Assembly (NCBI RefSeq): GCF_014279895.1
Contig: NZ_CP047954.1
Coordinates: 1,054,001-1,118,000 of the forward strand
DNA: 64,000 nt
Source: Synechococcus sp. M16.1
GTDB taxonomy: Bacteria > Cyanobacteriota > Cyanobacteriia > PCC-6307 > Cyanobiaceae
Direction of reading: 5' to 3'
The notes under the pieces were generated by a model, which was not told the origin of the DNA, did no database searches, and saw only the letters and a list, made by a program, of their open reading frames with translations. Each line of letters begins with the position of its first letter. Position 1 is the first letter of the stretch. The position numbers were made by a program, and so were the translations under genes. Positions 23,914 to 34,100 of the stretch are shown one piece after another.

Positions 23914-24915
23914 TCAACGGTTTCTGTACAGCTCACGCAGGAGCCGATAGGCCTCATTGAGTCGGCGCATCGCGTCTGTGGACCCACCTGCATCAGGATG
24001 TTCCTCAAGCGCCCGTTGCTTGTAAGCCTCCCGGATGGAGCTCAGGGTGACCGAAGTCCCTGCTTGGGTTGACAACCCCAGCAGTTTGAGAGCCCCATGC
24101 ACCGTCATGGTCGACTCAAGGGTTTCGAATGAGGTGACCTGTCTGCTGCGGCGGAAACGGTTCACGAAGCGGCGGATCAGGGTCGGCATGCGTTCCGCCA
24201 ATGAGGATGTTGCAAAGGGATCCTCTAGAGCGCCAGCCACGACCATCACCCGACCCAGCGATGGGTCGCTTGACTCCCAGCTGGCACAGAGTGTCTCAAC
24301 GGCTGCATTGGCAGCCGACCAGGTGAATGGACGCCCATCACTGGCATCGGTACTGGACCAGACATCTCGGGCCAGCCAGGTCATGGCCGCTTCAATCACT
24401 GTTGGGCCCGGTGGTTGGCCATAAAGGGACCTCCAGTGCTCTTCTGCGGCAGCACTGGCCTCTCTTAGATCGGTGAGGTCCACCGTTGAGACAAGGGGGT
24501 CGTTCTGAGGGGAATCGCGTTGCTGCGGAGAGCGAAGCGTCGCTTTCAGCTGACTGGTGCGCTTGCTGACGAACCCCGGCAGGTCGATGCCTGAGGAGCC
24601 ACCTCCCGAAGGAAGCCCAGAGGCTGAGGCTGGAGCGTCTTCACCCCCTTGCTGTTGGTTCCCCGTTGAGATCAGAACGAGACTGGTGACCTCATCGGGC
24701 CCAGTGGCGACCGCTGGTTCAGCATCGTCCTTGAGAGGATCGACCTCAGGATCCGATGCTGCATCCCCAGGGTCGAGCAGATCCTGGAGGAGCATTTCGA
24801 GCACCCGGCCCCGGGAACGGGCTCCGTATTCACCCTTGAGCTGGTCAATCAACGCGACCATGGGCTCTGACATCTCCACAGAGATGCGTTGACGTTTTGA
24901 GTCCTCGCCGCTCAA
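23914..24915 (-). CDS. RHH-like and C-terminal J-domain protein
   Basis: The 333-residue protein has an unusual order. Residues about 9-48 (RISVEMSEPMVALIDQLKGEYGARSRGRVLEMLLQDLLD) resemble a ribbon-helix-helix or CopG-like segment. An acidic, Ser/Pro-rich linker follows (50-125), then a helical middle (about 150-260). The extreme C-terminus (about 278-333) is a J domain with HPD at 306-308 and the helix LNEAYRLLRELY. The HPD tripeptide means it could stimulate a DnaK ATPase. No glycine/phenylalanine or zinc-finger region of true DnaJ is present. The gene is 24 bases after DUF3370 on the same strand. Confidence 0.75.
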   Translation of the reverse strand: MSGEDSKRQRISVEMSEPMVALIDQLKGEYGARSRGRVLEMLLQDLLDPGDAASDPEVDPLKDDAEPAVATGPDEVTSLVLISTGNQQQGGEDAPASASGLPSGGGSSGIDLPGFVSKRTSQLKATLRSPQQRDSPQNDPLVSTVDLTDLREASAAAEEHWRSLYGQPPGPTVIEAAMTWLARDVWSSTDASDGRPFTWSAANAAVETLCASWESSDPSLGRVMVVAGALEDPFATSSLAERMPTLIRRFVNRFRRSRQVTSFETLESTMTVHGALKLLGLSTQAGTSVTLSSIREAYKQRALEEHPDAGGSTDAMRRLNEAYRLLRELYRNR

Positions 24916-24939
24916 AAGTTCAATCCACCTTTGGGCAGG

Positions 24940-26481
24940 TTATCGACCCTGAAGCTGGAGCAACCACTGCTGCTGAGATCGAATCACATCGCCGTAACCG
25001 GGTCGGGCGACAGGCACCACAGCAGGAATCACAGAACCCGGCCTCACAGATGCTGGCCTCGCAGCTGCAGGGTTCACAACAACAGGCTTGGCTTCAGGTG
25101 GAGGAGGAGCGGTCTTCGGCCCCACCATGCGGGATTTACTGTCCGCGATTTTGACCTGGGCGTCCCGCTGTTGTTGCTTGCGGTGATGAAGCATGGCCAG
25201 CTGCTGAACGGGAACCACACTGAGGAGATGGCCTGGGGTGGCATCAGCCGGATAAACCAAGCTCACCTTCACCGCCTTGCGCGTTCCAGGGACCAGGTTG
25301 AAATCAGCCAGGGCCAGGCTCTCCCCTGAGCGCATGCCCACGTGAACCTCTTGAAGGGTTCGTTCCTGACGAATCTGCAGCGATCCACGGAAGGCTGTGA
25401 ACGTCTTCTTGCCAGACACAACCGGATGACTGAGCACCAGTTGATGGGGCCCTTCACCAGCAACATTGAGGGTCACGTCATAGCGAACCCCATAGGTGCC
25501 GACGTTGTTCAGAGCGGAATCAACCATCCGTGTGGTCAAGGGATTGACCTGAACATCGCTGGTGCCGAAGTGATGCCGCTTCGTGCTGGTCAGGGGCACG
25601 TGGAGTGGCCCCTGGTTGAGGTCATGGCTGATCTCAGCTTTGTAGGCATCGCCCAGGGCAACGCCGGCCACCCTGGAAAAAACACGACCCAGTTGGATCT
25701 CGCGAATCCGGTTGAGATAAATCCTTCCGGGTGCCAGTCGTCCCGACTGCAGCACTGCGAACAGATCGGCATCCTGTGCTGATTGCTCGGCGGCAACGAC
25801 AGCCATCGTGAAAGGACCGTTGCTGCGTCCTCTCAGCAGCCCGTTGGCAATGCCACGGGCAGGGAGCACCGTGCGCACAACAACCCTCTGCCCTCCTGCC
25901 GGAATCACGACCTGTTCGGGTATTTTCCGGTCCAGTTCACCGCGCAGCAGTTGAACGGCGGTGGCATCGCCTGGCCCTGTGTTCCAAGGACGCTTCCCAA
26001 GGGGTTTGACCCCCATCAAACGATTCGGGTGATAAGGCGCTTCAAAACTGTTTTTGACAGAGCCTCGATCGAACTTCAGTGTGATCGGGCTTGACCCGGG
26101 ATTCGTCGCGATCAGAGCCAGGGTCATCAAGCCTCTGGATCGACGGCTCCCCAACTTGGATTGGTCTTTGGGGTAGTACTTGTGATGCATATGAACGCCG
26201 AACTCACCGTTGAAGGTGTGGGCGGCATTGCGAAGCGGCTGGTTCGACTCCGCAGCGATGGCTGAGCCCGCAGCCGTGTTCACCATGATTCCTGGACCGG
26301 TGACGATCTCCGGTTGATTGGAATGAAGAACCGGAACGTTGTTGAAGGTGCCGTTGAGCGGTCGTGCCTTTTGACCTGCCATGAGCGCGACGTAGGCCTC
26401 AGCGTTGCGCTGAGGCATGCACTCAAAGCCCGCAAGCGAGACGCAGGTCAAGACCAAGATTGGGATTTGCCTGAGACTCAT
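24940..26481 (-). CDS. DUF3370 domain-containing secreted protein
   Basis: The 513-residue protein has an N-terminal hydrophobic segment (about 5-20) consistent with a signal peptide. It is followed by the cyanobacterial DUF3370 region, for example YVALMAGQKARPLNGTFNNVPVLHSNQPEIVTGPGIMVNTAAGSAIAAESNQPLRN and FGVHMHHKYYP. The C-terminal 60 residues are Pro/Ala/Val-rich (PPPPEAKPVVVNPAAARP) and probably disordered. It is likely periplasmic or surface-located; its function is unknown. The DUF name is from recognition, the secretion from the sequence. Confidence 0.78.
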   Translation of the reverse strand: MSLRQIPILVLTCVSLAGFECMPQRNAEAYVALMAGQKARPLNGTFNNVPVLHSNQPEIVTGPGIMVNTAAGSAIAAESNQPLRNAAHTFNGEFGVHMHHKYYPKDQSKLGSRRSRGLMTLALIATNPGSSPITLKFDRGSVKNSFEAPYHPNRLMGVKPLGKRPWNTGPGDATAVQLLRGELDRKIPEQVVIPAGGQRVVVRTVLPARGIANGLLRGRSNGPFTMAVVAAEQSAQDADLFAVLQSGRLAPGRIYLNRIREIQLGRVFSRVAGVALGDAYKAEISHDLNQGPLHVPLTSTKRHHFGTSDVQVNPLTTRMVDSALNNVGTYGVRYDVTLNVAGEGPHQLVLSHPVVSGKKTFTAFRGSLQIRQERTLQEVHVGMRSGESLALADFNLVPGTRKAVKVSLVYPADATPGHLLSVVPVQQLAMLHHRKQQQRDAQVKIADSKSRMVGPKTAPPPPEAKPVVVNPAAARPASVRPGSVIPAVVPVARPGYGDVIRSQQQWLLQLQGR

Positions 26482-26635
26482 GCGGCTTGCTGTTGTGGTG
26501 TTCGGAGCAACGTCGACACCACGATGTGGATGCTCTCAATTCACACCGTAGTTCCACCTTCTGAGACAACCAACAGATTGATGAGTCACACTGTGCCTGA
26601 AAATCGGTCAGCATGAGCTCAGCGTCGACGCTGAA

Positions 26636-26821
26636 ATGCTTCCTCCGTTCTGCTGCAGCCCCAGCACCGATCACACAAGCCTGCGTCGCCAGCATCAGGA
26701 ACGGAAGTTGTCGATGCTGCGGTTCTGGCGTGATGGTGCTGAACGGCAGCTGTCGGCTATGAATGCCGCCATCAAAACTCTTCAGGAACAGATGGATCGC
26801 GATGCTCAGACGTCCGGCTAA
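26636..26821 (+). CDS. Small conserved cyanobacterial protein
   Basis: The 61-residue product ends with an amphipathic helical region, RRQHQERKLSMLRFWRDGAERQLSAMNAAIKTLQEQMDRDAQ, which resembles short helical proteins seen in marine cyanobacteria. The start is uncertain: ATG 26636 or the internal ATG 26714, which would keep only MLRFWRDG onward. No domain is recognised. Its last four bases overlap the convergent sigma factor stop. Confidence 0.5.
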   Translation: MLPPFCCSPSTDHTSLRRQHQERKLSMLRFWRDGAERQLSAMNAAIKTLQEQMDRDAQTSG

Positions 26822-27486
26822 GCGGCGTTCAACTGCTTCGCGATGGTGTTGAGGCCGCGTTTCAAACGCCTCTGAACTGTCATTGCTGAAATCCCAAGCA
26901 GTCGCGCTGTCTGCCTCAGACTCATTCCATCAATGGCGACCATCTGCAGGGCACATTGGTCGTCGTTCTCAAGGTTGCGGAAGAGCTTGTTAACCCTGCT
27001 CCAGGCCTCCGAGCGTTCGACCAGATCCATTGCTTGCGCCGTGTCGCCGAGAAGGTCGTCGTTGAATTCCACCCAGTGCTGTTTGCTGCGGTAGTGGTCA
27101 ACCACGAGGGCATCGGCTGGGCTCAGAGCAGAGCCCTCCGAACTGCGCACCATCTGCATGGCCCGTTCTTCAACGGCCCTGGGGAGTCGTATCAATCCGA
27201 CTCTGTCGCGAAGGAAGTGGAGAATGGCTCCGCGAATGTGCGGCTTGGCGAAGCTTGGAAAGGGAACCCCCCGCTGGGCGTCGTAGCGGTTGTAGGCCTT
27301 GATCAGGCCAAGACATCCCACTTGCAGGAGATCGTCGCTTTCTAGGCCTGTCTGTTGGGCGTAATGACGGGCAATGGGTTGAACCAGATGCAGGTTGTCC
27401 TGAATTTGACGGTTCCGACGCTTGAGGCAGGTCTTGTCCAATGGATGGTTGTGAGTTGCATCTCCAGCCTTGGCAGAGAGAAGCAA
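26818..27486 (-). CDS. Small sigma-70 family sigma factor (group 3-like)
   Basis: The 222-residue protein has sigma region 2 (NLHLVQPIARHYAQQTGLESDDLLQVGCLGLIKAYNRYD...FPSFAKPHIRGAILHFLRDR) and a C-terminal region 4 helix-turn-helix (MSLRQTARLLGISAMTVQRRLKRGL). Region 1 and the non-conserved insert of primary sigma factors are missing, and region 3 is short, so it is an alternative sigma factor of the SigF/SigB-like class. The start is taken as TTG at 27486; the TTG at 27441 is another possibility. No anti-sigma factor gene is adjacent. It lies 30 bases after the Ap4A phosphorylase gene. Confidence 0.85.
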   Translation of the reverse strand: MLLSAKAGDATHNHPLDKTCLKRRNRQIQDNLHLVQPIARHYAQQTGLESDDLLQVGCLGLIKAYNRYDAQRGVPFPSFAKPHIRGAILHFLRDRVGLIRLPRAVEERAMQMVRSSEGSALSPADALVVDHYRSKQHWVEFNDDLLGDTAQAMDLVERSEAWSRVNKLFRNLENDDQCALQMVAIDGMSLRQTARLLGISAMTVQRRLKRGLNTIAKQLNAA

Positions 27487-27516
27487 GTCAAGACATCCGT
27501 GCCATCACCGAACTTT

Positions 27517-28362
27517 TCAGTCCTGCGTGTCAACAACAGCTTGAAGCAGGGCCTCCGGTCCAGAACGATGAATCCACTCTAGATCGGAGACTTCGGTGCT
27601 CAACAAGGATCCGGCGAAGCCGAGGGCGTTGACACTGAAGCCGCGAATTCCCTCCCTGCTGCGGCGAACCATGGCCATCCACTGCCGTGTGATCAGCAGG
27701 TTGTAAGCCCCTCGAGGACATTCATCGGTGCTGGGGTGCCCCAGACCGAGATCTTCAGCTAGGGCGAGATACAACGCTTGAAGCATTTCACCCGTCAGGA
27801 TTGAACTGATCGCTGCGACCCGTGAACTGCGCAACAGAGGATCCTGAGCAGACGTGGTTGTGCCAGCCGCACAGCAACGGAACCAATCTTCCCGTGCACA
27901 GATCCGCTCCCCTTCTAACCGCGGTAACAACTGCAGATGTCGATGGGGCTGACTGGCGCCGGCATCAGGCCCGCTGTTGAAGAACCACAGCCCCGTCGTC
28001 GTGGCATCAATCCTGGCGAGGGAGTGCCAATCCTCCAAGGACAACCAACCGGTCTGGGGTTGCCAGTCCTGGGTGATGAGCAACATGTGGGAGGTCTGAA
28101 CGGGATATTTGTTCAGGATTACGACGTGGGATTCACCGATCCGGTCAACCTCCAGACGTTGATCCCAGGGAAGAAACGGATTTGGCTTTGGACCCGATGC
28201 TCGAAGGTGTTTTGGTGTGGCGCTGAGGAGGTGGCGCAACTCAAAGCGACAGCCTCTTTCCCCGACCAGGTGGCTCAATGAGGTGTCGAGCGGAACAAGA
28301 GCTCCGGATGCGGTCGCTGCAACCGTGACCTCCATCGCTTTTCGAAGCAGTTCACTGGTCAT
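27517..28362 (-). CDS. ATP adenylyltransferase (Ap4A phosphorylase)
   Basis: The 281-residue protein matches the Apa1/Apa2-type HIT-superfamily phosphorylases that split diadenosine tetraphosphate into ATP and ADP. The histidine-triad signature SQPHRHLQLLP is present, preceded by HVVILNKYPVQTSHMLLIT, the nucleotide-binding region. The C-terminal part with PRGAYNLLITRQWMAMVRRSREGIRGFSVNALGFAGSLL is also typical. Its start overlaps the SpoIID-like stop by 11 bases, implying a common transcript. The catalytic nucleophile would be the middle histidine of PHRH. Confidence 0.85.
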   Translation of the reverse strand: MTSELLRKAMEVTVAATASGALVPLDTSLSHLVGERGCRFELRHLLSATPKHLRASGPKPNPFLPWDQRLEVDRIGESHVVILNKYPVQTSHMLLITQDWQPQTGWLSLEDWHSLARIDATTTGLWFFNSGPDAGASQPHRHLQLLPRLEGERICAREDWFRCCAAGTTTSAQDPLLRSSRVAAISSILTGEMLQALYLALAEDLGLGHPSTDECPRGAYNLLITRQWMAMVRRSREGIRGFSVNALGFAGSLLSTEVSDLEWIHRSGPEALLQAVVDTQD

Positions 28363-29224
28363 GCCATGTCAACCGTGCCAGCGAGGCTCCTGCGTAGTAC
28401 CTGCCGAGAATGGCATTGAAGGGGAGTCCCTGATGGGCAAGTTGCTGTGACCCTGATTGACTCATGCTGGCGCCGAGATGGCCATGGGCTTCAGCACTCA
28501 CCTGCGCATTTGACGCATAAAGGCTTTCCACAATGCCGCCGCCGTAACTCAGGATGATCCCGCGGGTTTCCCGTGTTGCTGAACGACTGGCCGGGGTGGT
28601 GCTTTGCTCCCCTGCAAACACCTGCCAACGGGTTGTATCCCCCAGGTGATAGGCCGTCGTTGCCGGTCGGGCGAGATGGGCAATCGCATAGGAGCGTGCT
28701 GCAACGGCTTGCGCCTTGAGGGCTTCCCCATGCCAACTGCTTGGCATTTCGGCGCCGACCACGGAGGCCACGTAGGTCTCCAGATCAAGCGAGACAACCG
28801 GCAGCCAATCACCTTGGCCTTTCAGCAGTGATATATCACCTTGACAATGCTGCTGGTTGATCTGAACAGGTCCACCGGAGCAATGAATCTCATGCTGAGG
28901 TGAGGAAGCGATCCTCTTCATCAGCTCTTGGGCAGGGATCACATCGCCGTGCTGGTAGCGACAGAGCACGTTGGGTCCGGGTCGGAAGGCGGTGATAGGG
29001 CTCTGGCTGACCAAACCGACGCGGATCTCCAGGGGCACATGGTCAGCACCAGGCGGCACCTTTGGAACCACGCTCGAACCGACAGTTGAATCGTGATTGA
29101 GCAGATCAGCCAAGCTTGATCTGAGCTGATCAGGCCGCTGTGAGAGCGGCCGAGCCAACCAGCCGATCAAAGCCGCCATGAAAAGACTTCCGATCGCGGC
29201 CGGGAGCCAGAAATGACAGCGCAT
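28352..29224 (-). CDS. SpoIID/LytB domain protein
   Basis: The 290-residue protein begins at ATG 29224 with MRCHFWLPAAIGSLFMAALIGW, a signal or anchor segment. The SpoIID domain follows, recognised by DLETYVASVVGAEMPSSWHGEALKAQAVAARSYAIAHLARP. SpoIID-type enzymes are lytic transglycosylases acting on peptidoglycan stripped of stem peptides; in cyanobacteria the role is unknown but a wall function is likely. The catalytic glutamate would be in AEMPSSW. A longer reading frame upstream overlaps the divergent SDR promoter and lacks similarity, so the later start is chosen. Confidence 0.82.
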   Translation of the reverse strand: MRCHFWLPAAIGSLFMAALIGWLARPLSQRPDQLRSSLADLLNHDSTVGSSVVPKVPPGADHVPLEIRVGLVSQSPITAFRPGPNVLCRYQHGDVIPAQELMKRIASSPQHEIHCSGGPVQINQQHCQGDISLLKGQGDWLPVVSLDLETYVASVVGAEMPSSWHGEALKAQAVAARSYAIAHLARPATTAYHLGDTTRWQVFAGEQSTTPASRSATRETRGIILSYGGGIVESLYASNAQVSAEAHGHLGASMSQSGSQQLAHQGLPFNAILGRYYAGASLARLTWHDQ

Positions 29225-29305
29225 CGGCACCAGTACTGCTGTCAGAGCCACCAGCCGATGATGCCTGATTTCCGCTAGACGGTCTCCTCTTCGCAGCAAG
29301 TTCAC

Positions 29306-30034
29306 ATGGTCGAAGAAGCTCCGACCACTTGGGCTGGCTTGGCTCTGGTGGTTGGCCCCGGCGGCATCGGAGCTGCGGTGGCAGCAGAACTGAAGCGCAC
29401 CTGCCCTGATCTGAAGGTGCTGACCGCTGGACGTCATGGACCTCCGGTCTCCTCACTGCAACTGGACCTCCAAAACGACAGTGATCTGGATGGTCTGAGC
29501 TCAAGCCTGCGAGCCCAGGGGCTCCCCCTGCGTTTGGTGTTCAACTGCAGCGGCCGTCTGCATGGTCCTGGGCTTCAACCGGAAAAACGTCTTCAGCAGA
29601 TCGATCGATCTCAGTTGGAGCAGCAATTCGGCATCAACGCCATGGCACCGATTTTGCTGGCCAAGGCGATCGAGTCCTTGCTGCATAGGGATCAACTCTT
29701 TCATTTCGCCAGCCTCAGTGCTCGTGTGGGAAGCATCGGTGACAACCGCACTGGGGGCTGGTACGGCTACAGGGCGGCCAAGGCGGCTCAGAACCAGCTG
29801 CTGCGCTGCCTGAGCATTGAATGGGCCCGCCGCTGGCCATTGGCCACCGTGAGCCTGTTGCATCCCGGTACGACCGACACAGCCCTGTCTCGTCCGTTCC
29901 AGAGCTTCGTGGCTCCGGACAAACTTTTCACTCCAGAAAGGGCTGCGCGTCAGTTGGTTGAAGTGTTGCTGCAACAGACCCCGGAACAATCAGGAGCTTT
30001 TCTCGCCTGGGACGGTCAGTCGATCGATTGGTGA
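29306..30034 (+). CDS. Short-chain dehydrogenase/reductase
   Basis: The 242-residue protein has a glycine-rich NAD(P)-binding turn, VVGPGGIGAAVAAEL, and the SDR catalytic residues: serine in FHFASLSARVGS, then YRAAK with tyrosine and lysine spaced as required. NAG of the classical motif appears as NCSGRLHG. The substrate cannot be told from sequence. The second residue context after the dinucleotide motif (TAGRHG) suggests NADPH use, which is tentative. Its 3' end overlaps the convergent DUF2237 gene by 19 bases. Confidence 0.85.
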   Translation: MVEEAPTTWAGLALVVGPGGIGAAVAAELKRTCPDLKVLTAGRHGPPVSSLQLDLQNDSDLDGLSSSLRAQGLPLRLVFNCSGRLHGPGLQPEKRLQQIDRSQLEQQFGINAMAPILLAKAIESLLHRDQLFHFASLSARVGSIGDNRTGGWYGYRAAKAAQNQLLRCLSIEWARRWPLATVSLLHPGTTDTALSRPFQSFVAPDKLFTPERAARQLVEVLLQQTPEQSGAFLAWDGQSIDW

Positions 30035-30411
30035 GCGTGCTGCTTCAGCTGGTCAAGGCTGACAACCGTCAGGGCTGTGTCTTCCGTGGCTTCCAGGCGC
30101 ACCAGCGGTGCGACGCCATCGTCGTAGGCCTGTTTCCAGCGCGGTGCACAGACGCACCAGTGATCCCCTGGTTTCAAGCCCGGGAACTGAAACGTGGGCA
30201 TCGGTGTGCTCAGGTCATTGCCCTGGGCCTTGCTGTAACTGAGAAATTGCTCGGTCATCACGCAGCAGATGCTGTGCTGGCCGAGATCCGATGGATCGGT
30301 TTGGCAGAGACCATTGCGATACCAACCCGTCATCGGTTCACAACTGCAACTCTCCAGTGGGTCGCCAAGAACGTTCCTGGCCGGCGGAAATTCGGGGCTG
30401 CTGCTGGACAT
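30016..30411 (-). CDS. DUF2237 family protein
   Basis: The 131-residue protein carries the DUF2237 pattern: NVLGDPLESCSCEPMTGWYRNGLCQTDPSDLGQHSICCVMTEQFLSYSKAQGNDLSTP and WCVCAPRWKQAYDDGVAPLVRLEATE. The conserved cysteines (CSC, C, CC, CVC) suggest metal or disulfide roles, but no function is established. It is cytoplasmic by absence of a signal. The ATG at 30411 fits the family; a GTG at 30453 would add 14 residues. Confidence 0.85.
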   Translation of the reverse strand: MSSSSPEFPPARNVLGDPLESCSCEPMTGWYRNGLCQTDPSDLGQHSICCVMTEQFLSYSKAQGNDLSTPMPTFQFPGLKPGDHWCVCAPRWKQAYDDGVAPLVRLEATEDTALTVVSLDQLKQHAHQSID

Positions 30412-30522
30412 CTGAGCGCTCGTTTGAGGGGGAGTCTGCCCAAGGACTGGCACATTTTGACTTCAGACGGTTGACGAACCCCTGGGGGAGCGGGTTAAAG
30501 GTCATTCAGTCATGTCCACTCG

Positions 30523-30753
30523 ATGGATTGGGAGTTCACTGAAGACGCTGCTTTTCTGGCGCTCTGCGATGCGTTTCGCGAGAGCGGTGAAAGCACGGCG
30601 ATCGAGTTCCTTGCCAATGGAGAGGGAGCCTTTCATTTCCAGGACCTGGCCCAGAACGCCGCTGGCGAAGGCCTTGATCTGAGCGAGTCCAGTGCCCTGG
30701 AATCGTTCCAGCAAGAGGTGATCGACACGATGGAGAAGCTCTGCCAGGACTGA
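30523..30753 (+). CDS. Small acidic conserved hypothetical protein
   Basis: This 76-residue, strongly acidic protein (MDWEFTEDAAFLALCDAFRESGESTAIEFL...) has no recognised domain, signal or membrane segment. Predicted structure is mostly helical, with a C-terminal helix ALESFQQEVIDTMEKLCQD. The start is a clear ATG. It lies alone between two minus-strand genes. Function unknown. Confidence 0.6.
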   Translation: MDWEFTEDAAFLALCDAFRESGESTAIEFLANGEGAFHFQDLAQNAAGEGLDLSESSALESFQQEVIDTMEKLCQD

Positions 30754-30787
30754 GCCCGGCAAAGGGTGCTTCTCCGTCAGCAGGAGA

Positions 30788-31060
30788 TCATCCGTAGAAG
30801 AAAGCGATCTCCTTGTCCTTCAGACCGTCCCATCCGGCCTCAAGGAGCCTTTGATTGAGCGTTTCCTGGTCGAAATGCTTGGCTCCGGTCTTGACCACCC
30901 TGTTGCGCATCGATTTCAGAACACCACTGCGGGCGCGCTGACTTTCCAGATCCATCACCTGGTTGTAAAGGGCGAGCATCGCTTCAGGGATTGGACTTCC
31001 ATCAAGATCCACACCAGCTTTGATGGCGACATCAACACCATCCGGTCCGGCAATGGCCAT
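30788..31060 (-). CDS. Conserved hypothetical protein
   Basis: The 90-residue soluble protein (MAIAGPDGVDVAIKAGVDLDGSPIPEAMLALYNQVMDLESQRARSGVLKSMRNRVV and following) has no domain I recognise. It shows a central helix with conserved-looking basic residues (LKSMRNRVVKTGAKHFD) and a C-terminal GWDGLKDKEIAFFYG. It lies 47 bases after the metH stop on the same strand and might be co-transcribed with it. Function unknown; the orderly composition supports a real gene. Confidence 0.6.
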   Translation of the reverse strand: MAIAGPDGVDVAIKAGVDLDGSPIPEAMLALYNQVMDLESQRARSGVLKSMRNRVVKTGAKHFDQETLNQRLLEAGWDGLKDKEIAFFYG

Positions 31061-31107
31061 GGTGAACGCAAACAGGGCACCTCAGGCTATGGGACGCCAC
31101 TCAGGGC

Positions 31108-34100
31108 TCAGGCGCTGAAGTAACGGGCCTGCGAGTGCAGAGCCACCAACGCTGTGGTGCTCTGCTCCGGTTCGAGCTGGTCACTGGCGTCCATGCTCAA
31201 GCCGATCCGCTCAGCTCCGAGCCAGTCCAGCTGCTGCCTGGAGTCGGCCACATTTGGGCAGGCAGGGTAGCCGAAGGAGTACCGGCTGCCGCGGTACCGC
31301 TGCGCCAGCACATCCCGCAGTGGCATCCCAGCTGGATCTGCGAAACCGAGTTCCGACCGAATCCGTGCGTGCACCCATTCGGCCATCGCTTCGGCCATCT
31401 GAACCGCCAGGCCATGGAAGTACAGGTAATCGCTGTAGCGATCGCCCTTGAACAGCTCCTGCGCCACCACAGAGGCCTTCTGGCCCATGGTCACGGCCTG
31501 CATCGGCAGCACGTCCGTCGGGCGTCCCTCAGCGTCCATATCGTTGAAGAAATCGGCAATGCAGTAGCGGTTGCCAGACCGTTGACGAGGAAGCTCAAAA
31601 CACCCAAGTTCCTGCGTGCCGTCGGCATCGAAGACCCGCAGGCTGTTGCCATCGCGTCCCGCAGGGAAATAGCCGTACACCGCCCGGGGGGTCAACAGTG
31701 ACTCGTTGATGCAGCGCTGCATCCACTCCTGCAACACCGGCTCTGCCTTCTCCTGAAGCATCGCCTCGTAGTCGTCCCGACTCTGCTCCTTGGTTTTGCG
31801 GAGCATCCACTGGCCGGCGAAGAGGGCATTGCGGTCGAGGTAGTGGAAAACCTCGGCGATGTCGATGTCGGCCTCAGTGATCACCGCAGAGCCGAGGAAG
31901 GGCGGCACCGGTGTGGTTTCAGCGGGAACGGCGTCGGATCGATCTGAGCTCACCGGCGGCAGAGCCGCTGCCGGAGCATCCGATGCGGAGCTGGATGTCT
32001 CCTCAGCATTCTCGGAGGTTGTCGACTCTTCATCCAGGCCAACCCCCTGGGGAGCATCAGCCAGGAAGCCCTTGGTATTGGTCCAGTTGTCGCTGCGCTT
32101 CGCATCCATCAACGCATCCATGAAGCGCAGATCAGCGAAGGCATCACGGCCGTAGATCACCTTGCCGTCGTAAACCTCACGGCAGTCCTTCTGAACGAAG
32201 CGTGGGGTCAGTGCCGCACCACCGAGGATCACAGGAACATCAATGCCCGCATCGTTGAAGGCCTGAAGGTTGTCCTTCATGAAGGCCGTGGACTTCACCA
32301 GCAGACCGCTCATGGCGATGCAATCGGCCTGATGTTCACGTTGGGCCTCAACGATGGCTTCACAGCTCTGCTTGATGCCCAGATTGATCACTTCATAACC
32401 GTTGTTGGTGAGGATGATGTCCACCAGGTTCTTGCCGATGTCGTGGACATCGCCCTTCACCGTGGCGATCAGGAACTTGCCCTTGCTTGTGCTCTCGCCC
32501 TCGCTTTTTTCCATGTGCGGCTCGAGGTGAGCCACCGCGGATTTCATCGTCTCGGCGCTTTGCAGCACGAAGGGGAGCTGCATCTGGCCACTGCCGAACA
32601 ATTCACCCACCACCTTCATGCCATCCAGAAGGAAGGTGTTGATGATCTGCAGAGGGAGGTAGGTCTGCAACGCCTCATCCAGGGAGGGCTCCAGACCGAT
32701 GCGCTCACCATCAATGATGTGCTGCTTGAGCCGTTGCTCAATCGGCAGATCCGCCAGCGAGGGGCCTGAAGCACGGGCTTCCTTGGTGCTCACTCCCTCA
32801 AACAGCTTGGTGAGTTCGGTGAGCGGGTCGTACACGCAGATGCCGTCCTCGAAACGGCGGTTGTCATTGATCAGATCACGACACACCTTCTGGTGGTCGT
32901 CGCTGATTTTGATCAGCGGGAGGATCTTGGCGGGGCTGACGATGGCTGAATCCATTCCGGCTTCACAGCAGTCGTGAAGGAAGACCGAATTGAGGGTGAT
33001 CCGGGCCGCCGGTGACAGGCCGAAACTCACATTGCTGACCCCGAGCACCACGTGCACGCCGGGGAGGTTCTCCCGGATCATCCGGATGGCATCCACGGTG
33101 GCGCGACCATTCAGCCGGTCTTCCTCAATGCCAGTAGAGATGGGAAGGGCCAGGGGGTCGTAGAAGATCTCGTGGGCAGGGATGCCGAACTCGAGGGCAT
33201 CGCGATAGGCCCGCTGGGCGATGGCGAACTTCTTCTCGGCTGTTCTGGCCATCCCGTCTTCATCGATCGTGCCGACCACCACAGCGGCGCCGTAGCGGCG
33301 GGCCAGCTCCAAGACCTTGAAGAAGCGCTCGTCACCGTCTTCGTAGTTGGTGGAGTTGAGAATGCATTTGCCCCCAGCCACCTTCAGGCCCGCCTCCATC
33401 TTTTGCCACTCGGTGGAATCGAGCATCAGGGGCAGGTTGACATTGGTGACCAGACGGCTCACCAGCTCGTGCATGTCCCGTTCGCCATCGCGACCGACGT
33501 AGTCGACGTTGACGTCGAGCACGTGGGCGTTTTCCTTCACTTGGCCGCGGGCCACCGACACCAACCCGTCCCAGTCTTCCTCCGCCAGAAGTTCTCGCAC
33601 CTTGCGACTGCCACTGGCATTGAGCCGCTCACCAATGATCAGGAAAGAGTTGTCCTGGTGATAGGGCGTGACGCCATAGATCGATGAGGCTGCGGGCTCG
33701 TAATTGAGGCTGGGGCGCACATCCTCCGCGCTGGCGCGATCCCAGCGGGAGGGGCGTTCAGCAGGCTTGAGCTCCTGCGCCAGTTCCGCAAGGCTGCCGA
33801 TGTGGGCGGGAGTGGTGCCGCAGCATCCACCGATCACCTGCACGCCGAGGTCTTCAACGAAGTGCATCAGCTGCATCTTCAGCTCCACCGGCGTGAGGCG
33901 GTAATGGGCCACCCCGCCAACGTTTTCCGGCAGTCCGGCGTTGGGAATGCAGCTGACGGTGAAGGGGGAATGCTCAGAGAGGTAGCGAATGTGCTCCTTC
34001 ATCTGCTCCGGACCGGTGGCGCAGTTCAGGCCGAGGATGTCGATCGGGAATGGCTCAAGGATCGACACCACAGCGGCGATGTCTGTGCCGACGAGCATGG

